Assembly (NCBI GenBank): GCA_002389705.1
Contig: DGQJ01000303.1
Span: 11,806-19,985 of the forward strand
DNA: 8,180 nucleotides
From: Bacteroidales bacterium UBA4417
GTDB lineage: Bacteria; Bacteroidota; Bacteroidia; Bacteroidales; UBA4417
Reading direction: 5' to 3'
The notes under the pieces are model-generated. The model did no database searches. It worked only from the letters and a program-made list of their open reading frames with translations, and was not told the origin of the DNA. Of this stretch, positions 1-5,303 are shown one piece after another (position 1 is the first letter of the stretch; every line of letters starts with the position of its first letter). The translations under genes were made by a program, and so were the position numbers.

Positions 1-2
1 AA

Positions 3-56
3 ACCCTGAAACCCTTTATCATCGGCACTAACTATCAAACATCTTTTATCGCATAA
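3..56 (+). CDS. Possible 3' end of an upstream gene (partial)
   Basis: Frame 3 is open from the window edge to a TAA at 54-56 and reads as a plausible 17-residue C-terminus (TLKPFIIGTNYQTSFIA). Frame 1 stops at once and frame 2 stops at 29-31. The next recognisable element downstream is the rlmD promoter at 91-98, which fits a gene ending here. The fragment is too short to assign to a family, and an open frame of this length can occur by chance, so this is a tentative call. Confidence 0.3.
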   Translation, partial: TLKPFIIGTNYQTSFIA

Positions 57-90
57 ACAGAAAGCGGCTGAACATTCAACCGAATCGTTG

Positions 91-98
91 TACCTTTG
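91..98 (+). promoter_or_regulatory. Promoter -7 box TACCTTTG upstream of rlmD
   Basis: TACCTTTG is an exact match to the Bacteroidetes sigma-ABfr -7 consensus TAnnTTTG. The expected -33 TTTG is weak: only a CTGA-like stretch lies about 19 bp upstream. Transcription would start near 102-106, giving an rlmD leader of roughly 80 nt. The leader contains a six-codon ORF (107-124) and the heptamer array at 150-183. Confidence 0.6.
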
Positions 99-149
99 CC
101 GGCAGGATGCGTTATTTTAAATAGCACTTTAAGTATCGAAGCCTGCTTA

Positions 150-183
150 AATCGTCAATCATAAATCGTAAATTGTAAATTCC
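150..183 (+). repeat. Heptamer tandem array (CGTAAAT type) abutting the rlmD start codon
   Basis: The stretch divides cleanly into 7-bp units: AATCGTC, AATCATA, AATCGTA, AATTGTA and a truncated AATTCC, followed directly by the rlmD ATG at 184. The units are degenerate but stay in 7-bp register. The same heptamer in reverse complement (ATTTACG) forms the array at 8070-8104. The array fills the part of the leader where a ribosome binding site would lie. Confidence 0.7.
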
Positions 184-1611
184 ATGTCGCGTCGACAATT
201 GCCTTTTTTTGAAAATGTAACCATTATTGATGCCGGAGCCGAAGGTAAAGCTGTTGCCAGGGTAAACGACCTGGTAGTTTTTGTGCCTTTTTGTGTTCCC
301 GGCGATGTGGTTGATATCCAGGTTATATCCAAAAGAAAAAGTTACTGCGAAGGGAAAGCCATAAAGTTCCATCACTACAGCGAGTTGCGGGTAGATCCTT
401 TTTGTGAACATTTCGGAACATGTGGAGGTTGTCGCTGGCAGAACCTTTCCTACGATCAGCAATTAAAATACAAGCAAAAACAGGTCGATGATCATTTTAC
501 CCGCATCGGGAAATTCAGTTACCCTGCTATAAAGCCTATACTGGCATCTCCGCTTACTACCCTATACAGGAATAAACTGGAATATACTTTTTCCGACAGA
601 CGCTGGCTAAATGCTGACGACATGGCGCTACCCGAAGACCAGCGGCAGACCAAAGGTCTGGGATTTCATATTCCCACGCTTTTCGACCGGGTGCTCGATA
701 TCATCCATTGTTACCACCAGCCTGAACCGTCAAATGCCATCAGGCTGGCTGTGCGCGATTTTACCATGCAAAAGGGCTGGCCTTTCTATAATCCGCGAAG
801 CCATGAAGGGTTTATGCGTAACCTGCTTATCCGCAATACGTTATCAGGAAACTGGATGGTTATCGTGGTTTTCGCGTACGAGGCTCCCGATGAGATTAAA
901 TCACTCATGGATTTTCTGGCTGACAGGTTCCCGGAAATAACTTCGCTCATTTATGTGGTGAACGAAAAACACAACGATGTAATCACCGATCAGGAAATGA
1001 GACTCTGGAAAGGCGATCCATACATTACTGAAACCATGGATGCACCTGTGGCCGGTGGCAGGCAACTGCAATTCAGAATTGGGCCGGTGTCGTTTTACCA
1101 GACAAACCCGCTTCAGGCTTACAATCTATATAAAACAGCTTTCGACTTTGCCGGTTTTAAAGGTGATGAACTGGTTTATGACCTGTATTGCGGAACCGGC
1201 ACCATTACCAATTTTGTGGCTCCATATGTGAATAAAGCGGTAGGAGTGGAGTATGTGCCCTCAGCCATTGATGATGCGCATATTAATTCGGAATTAAACG
1301 ATATTAATAACACGGTTTTTTATGCCGGCGACCTTGCAAAAGTACTCGATGAAGAATTTGTGAAGCAAAACGGCAGGCCCGACGTAATTATTACCGATCC
1401 CCCACGCTCAGGGATGCACGAAAATGTTGTGCGCCAGATACTGCAGATTGCTCCCCCAAAGGTGGTTTATGTAAGCTGTAACCCTGCCACACAAGCTCGG
1501 GATATTTCGCTGATGATGGAAAAATATGAAGTTTCGGCAGTTCAGCCGGTTGATATGTTCCCCCACACGCATCATGTTGAAAACGTGGTGCTGCTTACAC
1601 TCAGGGCATAG
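184..1611 (+). CDS. rlmD: 23S rRNA (uracil-5-)-methyltransferase, RlmD/RumA family
   Basis: This 475-aa protein is a SAM-dependent RNA m5U methyltransferase that acts on 23S rRNA in the cytoplasm. It has an N-terminal TRAM RNA-binding domain (about residues 5-65), then iron-sulfur cluster cysteines C74, C80 and C83 (C-x5-C-x2-C), with C176 the likely fourth ligand. The C-terminal Rossmann domain shows FYQTN (304-308), SAM motif I YDLYCGTGT (332-340) and TDPPRSG (404-410). The catalytic nucleophile C432 lies in VSCNPAT, and the general base E466 in HHVENVVLL. All key residues are present. The start at 184 leaves a normal TRAM N-terminus. The family assignment is firm, but the target is less so: in this family single enzymes may modify U1939, U747 or both, and TrmA-like tRNA activity is unlikely because the iron-sulfur motif is present. 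The 3' end overlaps convergent aroK by 11 bp. Confidence 0.93.
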   Translation: MSRRQLPFFENVTIIDAGAEGKAVARVNDLVVFVPFCVPGDVVDIQVISKRKSYCEGKAIKFHHYSELRVDPFCEHFGTCGGCRWQNLSYDQQLKYKQKQVDDHFTRIGKFSYPAIKPILASPLTTLYRNKLEYTFSDRRWLNADDMALPEDQRQTKGLGFHIPTLFDRVLDIIHCYHQPEPSNAIRLAVRDFTMQKGWPFYNPRSHEGFMRNLLIRNTLSGNWMVIVVFAYEAPDEIKSLMDFLADRFPEITSLIYVVNEKHNDVITDQEMRLWKGDPYITETMDAPVAGGRQLQFRIGPVSFYQTNPLQAYNLYKTAFDFAGFKGDELVYDLYCGTGTITNFVAPYVNKAVGVEYVPSAIDDAHINSELNDINNTVFYAGDLAKVLDEEFVKQNGRPDVIITDPPRSGMHENVVRQILQIAPPKVVYVSCNPATQARDISLMMEKYEVSAVQPVDMFPHTHHVENVVLLTLRA

Positions 1612-2119
1612 CCGGGCGGAAGTTCAGGATCCGGTCTTTTAATGCCTCAATATCAGGCTCTGTTCCATCGACGGTCATCTGTGCCTGCCGGTAATATTTT
1701 TCGCGCGTTCGTAAGTGTGTTGCAATCTTTTCAAGGATGTTGTCACCAATCATTTGCCGGAACAAGGGCCTTTTGTGTGCGTGTGGTCCGATACGCGAAA
1801 GGATTATTTCGGGCGAAACTTCCAGGTATATGGTTATCCCGCTGGCATTCATCAATTCCATGTTATTGTGAAAGCAAGGTGCGCCCCCCCCTGTCGATAT
1901 CACAGCTGCGGGTTTTAAAGTAATGTCGGACAGAGTTTTGTGCTCCACTTCACGAAATGCAGTTTCGCCATATTTACTGAAAAAGCCTGCAATTGAAATT
2001 TTATACTTTGATTCAATTTCAGCATCCAGGTCAATCCAGGGAACACCCAGCGCCCTGGCCAGCTTTTCACCAACGGTACTCTTACCGCTTCCCATATATC
2101 CTAACAGGTATATTCTCAT
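1601..2119 (-). CDS. aroK: Shikimate kinase
   Basis: This 172-aa enzyme phosphorylates shikimate at the 3-hydroxyl using ATP, the fifth step of the chorismate pathway. Visible motifs are the Walker A loop GYMGSGKS (7-14), the D30/D32 pair for Mg and shikimate, R56 in GETAFREVE, the GGG shikimate-binding loop (77-79), R117 in the lid segment KRPLF, and R139 in LRTREKYY. Length and motif order are typical of a single-domain AroK. I chose the ATG at 2119 because the protein then begins MRIYLLGYMGSGKS, as family members do. An in-frame ATG at 2149 would add ten residues and lies upstream of the -7 box, so it would not be transcribed. The promoter box ends only 4 nt before this ATG. An eight-base C run (1884-1891; G on the coding strand) encodes the GGG loop. 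The gene is convergent with rlmD and divergent from recQ. Confidence 0.95.
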   Translation of the reverse strand: MRIYLLGYMGSGKSTVGEKLARALGVPWIDLDAEIESKYKISIAGFFSKYGETAFREVEHKTLSDITLKPAAVISTGGGAPCFHNNMELMNASGITIYLEVSPEIILSRIGPHAHKRPLFRQMIGDNILEKIATHLRTREKYYRQAQMTVDGTEPDIEALKDRILNFRPAMP

Positions 2120-2123
2120 ATGG

Positions 2124-2131
2124 CAAAGATA
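2124..2131 (-). promoter_or_regulatory. aroK promoter -7 box TATCTTTG, implying a leaderless mRNA
   Basis: On the minus strand TATCTTTG matches TAnnTTTG exactly and is followed by CCAT and then the aroK ATG. Since Bacteroidetes transcripts start a few bases after this box, the start site should fall at or within a base or two of the A of ATG. No well-spaced -33 TTTG is visible; the nearest TTG is at 2149-2147, with only a 15-bp spacer. Confidence 0.6.
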
Positions 2132-2171
2132 AATTTTATAAACATTCAACGCGATTTTTGGCTATTTACAT

Positions 2172-2179
2172 TATTTTTG
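2172..2179 (+). promoter_or_regulatory. Candidate promoter -7 box TATTTTTG for recQ-aag
   Basis: TATTTTTG fits TAnnTTTG and lies in the divergent aroK/recQ interval, 110 bp before the chosen recQ ATG. A TTTG at 2157-2160 is too close to serve as a -33 element (11-bp spacer), so the call rests on the -7 box in an A/T-rich stretch. Transcription from here would begin near 2184-2186 and give a leader of about 105 nt. Confidence 0.4.
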
Positions 2180-2186
2180 GACCCCG

Positions 2187-2279
2187 ATGAAGTATACCGA
2201 TGTTAAATACAGCTTCGATAAAACAATACTTTCCAAAAGCCTTTTACTGTATAGCCCTCATTTTATTGCAGATTTTTAA
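2187..2279 (+). CDS. Possible leader ORF upstream of recQ (30 codons)
   Basis: An ATG 7 nt after the candidate recQ -7 box opens a 30-codon ORF (start MKYTDVKYSF, end SPHFIADF) that stops at 2277-2279, ten bases before the recQ ATG. It is not in the recQ frame. The position, first AUG in the predicted transcript with its stop close to the main start, is what one expects of a translated leader. The ORF is short, however, and its composition does not prove coding. I recognise no motif. Confidence 0.2.
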   Translation: MKYTDVKYSFDKTILSKSLLLYSPHFIADF

Positions 2280-2289
2280 AACCGTCCTG

Positions 2290-4194
2290 ATGCCATCAAC
2301 CCCTCACGAAATACTGAAACGCTACTGGGGCTTCGATACTTTCCGGCCTTTGCAGGAAGATATTATAAACGCTGTGCTGCAGGGTAACGATACACTGGCT
2401 TTGTTGCCTACAGGCGGAGGTAAATCTATCTGTTTCCAGGTTCCGGCATTGTGCACTGATGGTTTGTGCCTGGTGGTTACCCCGCTCATTGCGCTGATGA
2501 CCGACCAGGTTGAAAACCTGAGGAGACGCGGTGTTGTAGCTGTCGAAATGCATGCAGGCATGCACCCGCGCGAAATTGAGATGGCTTTTGAGAAATGCGC
2601 CGATGGACGGGCCAAGTTCCTGTACCTATCGCCGGAGCGACTTGAAACCAGGAAATTCAGGGAAATGCTGCGCGGCCTGCATGTAACGCTAATTGCTATT
2701 GATGAGGCACATTGTATTTCGCAATGGGGTTACGATTTCAGGCCGCCCTACCTGCGTATTGCCGAGGTACGGAATATTTTTCCACATGCACCTGTACTGG
2801 CGCTTACGGCCACAGCAGTGCCCCGTGTGGTTGAGGATATTCAACTCAAGCTTGAATTCAGGAAAAAAAATGTTTTCAGCAAGAGTTTCGTGCGTAAAAA
2901 CCTGGCTTACATCGTTTCGCGCGAAGATGATAAAGTGAAGAAGCTGCTGAGGATTTGCACCGGGGTGCATGGATCGGGAATAGTTTATGTGCGCAACCGC
3001 AGGCTCACCAAAGAAATTGCCGAATTGCTTGTGCATCATGGCATCTCAGCCGGTTACTACCATGCAGGACTTGATCCGGCCACCCGTTTGAAAAGCCAGC
3101 ACAACTGGATGAACGGAACTACACGCATTGTGGTGGCGACAAATGCTTTTGGCATGGGTATCGACAAACCCGATGTGCGACTGGTGGTTCATATGGATCT
3201 GCCCGATACGCTTGAAGCATATTACCAGGAAGCCGGCAGGGTTGGGCGCGATGGTGAAAAATCATATGCCGTAATGCTTTTCAACGATCACGATATAATT
3301 AACAGCCGGCACCACCTCGAAATGGCCTGGCCCGACCCGGAAACCGTTCGCCATGTATACCAGGCGCTGGGTAATTTCCTGCAGTTGCCGGTAGGCTCAG
3401 GAAAAGATGTTTCATTTGATTTCGACTTTGAGAAATTTAGCAGCGCCTACAAGCTGAAACCTGTAATCGCGTTTAATGCTTTGAAAATAATGGAGCGCGA
3501 TGGTTACATCACGTTGAATGATGCCTGGGACGATCCTTCGCGGATAATATTTACCTGTACCAAAGACGATCTGTATCGCTACCAGCTCGAAAATGCGGAG
3601 GCCGATAAAATCCTCAGGGTGATACTTCGGTCGTACAGTGGGGTGTTTACGGATTTTACGCGAATCAGCGAAAACGAAATCGCCCGCAGGTCGGGCATCG
3701 ATTCACCTAAAGTGAGCCAGTTGCTTGCACGGATGCAGAAACTCGGAATCATCGATTATGTGCCGCATAAAAATCAGCCACAGCTTATTTTTAATACCGA
3801 ACGCTTGAATCCCGATGATATCATGCTTTCGAAAACCTTTTACAGCCAGCGTAAAACGGAGGCTTTTGCGATGTTCGATAAGCTGGTTCACTATGTAAGC
3901 TCCGATTCAGAATGCCGCAGCCGTATGCTGGTTTCTTATTTTGGAGAAACCAATTCAACTAATTGCGGGGTTTGCGACACCTGTCTGAGTCGCAAACGTA
4001 AAGCCATTTCGGAGAAACAATCGCAGGATATAGTCCAGGCTATACTTACAATACTTGCGCAGCATCCGGCTACCATAACCGACATCGTAAACCGGATGAA
4101 ACACATTAAGGAAAATGATCTCATCGCGATTGTACGATGGCTGGTTGAGGAGGGAAAGGTGCAGGAGCACGGAGAAATTTTAAATCTGGTTTAA
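2290..4194 (+). CDS. recQ: ATP-dependent DNA helicase, RecQ family
   Basis: This 634-aa protein is a superfamily-2, 3'-to-5' DNA helicase for recombination and repair of stalled or broken forks. Helicase motifs in order are motif 0 FDTFRPLQ (15-22), Walker A PTGGGKS (40-46), DEAH (138-141) within IDEAHCISQWG, the motif III region ALTATA (171-176), ATNAFGMGIDKPDVR (283-297) and motif VI QEAGRVGRDG (313-322). Zinc-binding cysteines of the RQC region are C542, C559, C562 and C565. A short winged-helix-like tail ends the protein, and I see no HRDC domain. Unlike E. coli RecQ, roughly 190 residues (about 345-535) lie between the helicase core and the zinc cysteines. I chose the ATG at 2290 because the family fold starts at HEILKRYWGFDTFRP. 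An in-frame ATG at 2200 would add 30 residues with a hydrophobic run (FYCIALILLQIF), unlikely for a cytoplasmic helicase. aag follows after 8 bp, probably in one operon. Confidence 0.93.
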   Translation: MPSTPHEILKRYWGFDTFRPLQEDIINAVLQGNDTLALLPTGGGKSICFQVPALCTDGLCLVVTPLIALMTDQVENLRRRGVVAVEMHAGMHPREIEMAFEKCADGRAKFLYLSPERLETRKFREMLRGLHVTLIAIDEAHCISQWGYDFRPPYLRIAEVRNIFPHAPVLALTATAVPRVVEDIQLKLEFRKKNVFSKSFVRKNLAYIVSREDDKVKKLLRICTGVHGSGIVYVRNRRLTKEIAELLVHHGISAGYYHAGLDPATRLKSQHNWMNGTTRIVVATNAFGMGIDKPDVRLVVHMDLPDTLEAYYQEAGRVGRDGEKSYAVMLFNDHDIINSRHHLEMAWPDPETVRHVYQALGNFLQLPVGSGKDVSFDFDFEKFSSAYKLKPVIAFNALKIMERDGYITLNDAWDDPSRIIFTCTKDDLYRYQLENAEADKILRVILRSYSGVFTDFTRISENEIARRSGIDSPKVSQLLARMQKLGIIDYVPHKNQPQLIFNTERLNPDDIMLSKTFYSQRKTEAFAMFDKLVHYVSSDSECRSRMLVSYFGETNSTNCGVCDTCLSRKRKAISEKQSQDIVQAILTILAQHPATITDIVNRMKHIKENDLIAIVRWLVEEGKVQEHGEILNLV

Positions 4195-4202
4195 AAAACA
4201 AC

Positions 4203-4817
4203 ATGAACTCAAGCAATTATACCATTTTACCCCGCAGTTTTTATACTAGTCCCGAAGTGGTTACCATAGCCCGCGAATTACTCGGCAAGGTTCTTTATAC
4301 TTCTTTGAATAGCCAGGTATCAGCAGGCATTATTACCGAAACCGAAGCATATGCCGGTATCACCGATAAGGCATCGCATGCATACAACAACCGCCGTACC
4401 CCGCGCACCGAAATTATGTACCGTAACGGGGGCACTGCCTATGTTTACCTGTGTTATGGCATACATTCCCTGTTTAATATTGTTACCTCTGTTGCTGATC
4501 AGCCTCATGCAGTGCTCATTAGGAGTATAAAACCACTGTTGGGTGTTGAAACCATGAAACATCGCTCGGGGAAACCGAAAATTGGTGAGCAGGATGGGAT
4601 TGGTCCGGGAAAAGTTGCCCGCTTACTGGGAATTGAAGTGCGGCACTCAGGCCTCGATATATGTGCTGAAGCGGTTGCCGGCGACCGGATTTGGGTTCAG
4701 GATGAAGGAGTAATGGTTGCAGATGATGAAATATTAACCGGACCCAGGATTGGCATTGATTATGCCGGTGAAGATGCCTTACTGCCTTACAGGTTCAGGT
4801 GGATTACAAAAAAATAA
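4203..4817 (+). CDS. DNA-3-methyladenine glycosylase, AAG/MPG family
   Basis: This 204-aa monofunctional base-excision glycosylase removes alkylated and deaminated purines such as 3-methyladenine and hypoxanthine. It belongs to the AAG/MPG fold, unrelated to E. coli Tag or AlkA. Family landmarks seen are ETEAY (46-50), whose second Glu (E48) matches the catalytic base, H59 in ASHAY, TPRTEIMY (66-73), and GTAYVYLCYG (77-86), where Y82 matches the base-flipping tyrosine. They continue with FNIV (91-94, N92 in the pocket), VLIRSIKP (104-111) and DGIGPGKVARLLGI (131-144). The length is normal for bacterial members. It starts 8 bp after the recQ stop with no promoter or terminator between, so the two are probably co-transcribed as a repair unit. 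The last codons (ITKK, stop) double as the U-tract of the opposing hup terminator. Common names are aag, mpg or yxlJ; I leave the symbol empty because none is settled for this phylum. Confidence 0.93.
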   Translation: MNSSNYTILPRSFYTSPEVVTIARELLGKVLYTSLNSQVSAGIITETEAYAGITDKASHAYNNRRTPRTEIMYRNGGTAYVYLCYGIHSLFNIVTSVADQPHAVLIRSIKPLLGVETMKHRSGKPKIGEQDGIGPGKVARLLGIEVRHSGLDICAEAVAGDRIWVQDEGVMVADDEILTGPRIGIDYAGEDALLPYRFRWITKK

Positions 4818-4835
4818 AGCCCCCGGTCGGGAGCT
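4808..4835 (-). terminator. Intrinsic terminator of hup, overlapping the end of aag
   Basis: On the minus strand, AGCTCCCGACCGGGGGCT forms a stem of seven positions (six pairs and one A-C mismatch) with a four-base loop. It is followed by TTA and then seven T residues (complement of 4808-4814). It lies 24 bp past the hup stop. The U-tract side falls inside the final codons of aag. In the plus direction the same hairpin is followed only by CTATTTC, so it would be a weak terminator for recQ-aag. Confidence 0.8.
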
Positions 4836-4859
4836 CTATTTCATATAGCAGAAGAATGT

Positions 4860-5132
4860 TTATTTTACGGTTTTCTGGAGGTCAGCACCTGCTTTGAACT
4901 TAACAACTTTTTTTGCAGGGATTTTAATTTCAAGACCTGACTTAGGATTGCGGCCTTTGCGGGCAGCACGTTTCGAAACTGAGAAAGATCCAAAGCCAAC
5001 CAAAGCTACACGGTCACCTTTTTTCAAAGCTTTATTGGTAGAGGCAACAAAAGCATCGAGAGCCCTTTTGGCATCTGCTTTGGTCATGCCGGCTTCAGCG
5101 GCCATTGATTCAATTAATTCTGCTTTGTTCAT
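4860..5132 (-). CDS. hup: DNA-binding protein HU (HU/IHF family)
   Basis: This 90-aa protein is a histone-like, dimeric, DNA-bending nucleoid protein that compacts the chromosome and assists replication, recombination and repair. The helical N-terminal body starts MNKAELIESMAAEAGMTKAD, as in classical HU. The GFGSF turn sits at 46-50. The DNA-inserting beta arm carries KRAARKGRNPKSG (54-66), with the conserved R61-N62-P63 at its tip, and the C-terminal helix ends at residue 90. Length is exactly typical and nothing is missing. HU and IHF subunits share this fold; the sequence reads as homodimeric HU rather than IHF. It stands alone between a strong promoter (5176-5205) and a strong terminator (4808-4835), so it is probably expressed as an abundant single-gene mRNA with a leader of about 38 nt and an A-rich stretch in place of a Shine-Dalgarno. 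Confidence 0.96.
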   Translation of the reverse strand: MNKAELIESMAAEAGMTKADAKRALDAFVASTNKALKKGDRVALVGFGSFSVSKRAARKGRNPKSGLEIKIPAKKVVKFKAGADLQKTVK

Positions 5133-5175
5133 TGTTTTGATTTTTTTGGGGTTAGGAATAAGTTTTTAACTAACA

Positions 5176-5205
5176 CAAATATAAGCTAAAAACGAACAAT
5201 ATCAA
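5176..5205 (-). promoter_or_regulatory. hup promoter: TTG, 19-bp spacer, TATATTTG
   Basis: On the minus strand TATATTTG (5183-5176) fits the TAnnTTTG box exactly, and a TTG at 5205-5203 lies 19 bp upstream, the usual Bacteroidetes -33/-7 spacing. This is the best-formed promoter in the window and suits an abundant protein. Transcription should start near 5170. Confidence 0.75.
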
Positions 5206-5231
5206 CATGTTTAGCGTAAAAACCTTCGAAA

Positions 5232-5261
5232 TTGTTAATAAACACGGTATTTTGTTGATAA
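5232..5261. repeat. Direct repeat TTGTTRATAA, 20 bp apart, upstream of hup
   Basis: TTGTTAATAA (5232-5241) and TTGTTGATAA (5252-5261) are identical at nine of ten positions, with starts 20 bp apart, about two helical turns. They lie 27-56 bp upstream of the hup -33 element, in the gap between fmt and hup. TGTTGATAA differs from the DnaA-box form TGTGGATAA at one base. The pair could be a regulator site; its function is unknown. Confidence 0.4.
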
Positions 5262-5303
5262 CTTCGCAATAATACCAGTGCTTTTAGCCGCTTTTATGTA
5301 TCC

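Noticed and set aside
112..462. Minus-strand open frame of 116 codons opposite the rlmD start
   Set aside because: It lies antisense to the clearly conserved TRAM and iron-sulfur coding region of rlmD, has no recognisable domain and covers the rlmD leader; a shadow frame.
2200..2289. Upstream in-frame start of recQ adding 30 residues
   Set aside because: The extension is hydrophobic and unrelated to RecQ N-termini; the start at 2290 matches the family. Kept only as an open question in the leader finding.
2863..2870. A8 tract in recQ as a programmed frameshift site
   Set aside because: The frame continues intact through all downstream helicase motifs and no stimulatory hairpin or alternative product is evident.
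4894..5169. Plus-strand open frame of 91 codons opposite hup
   Set aside because: It mirrors the well-conserved HU gene and ends in the hup leader; the hydrophobic tail arises from the A/T-rich leader.
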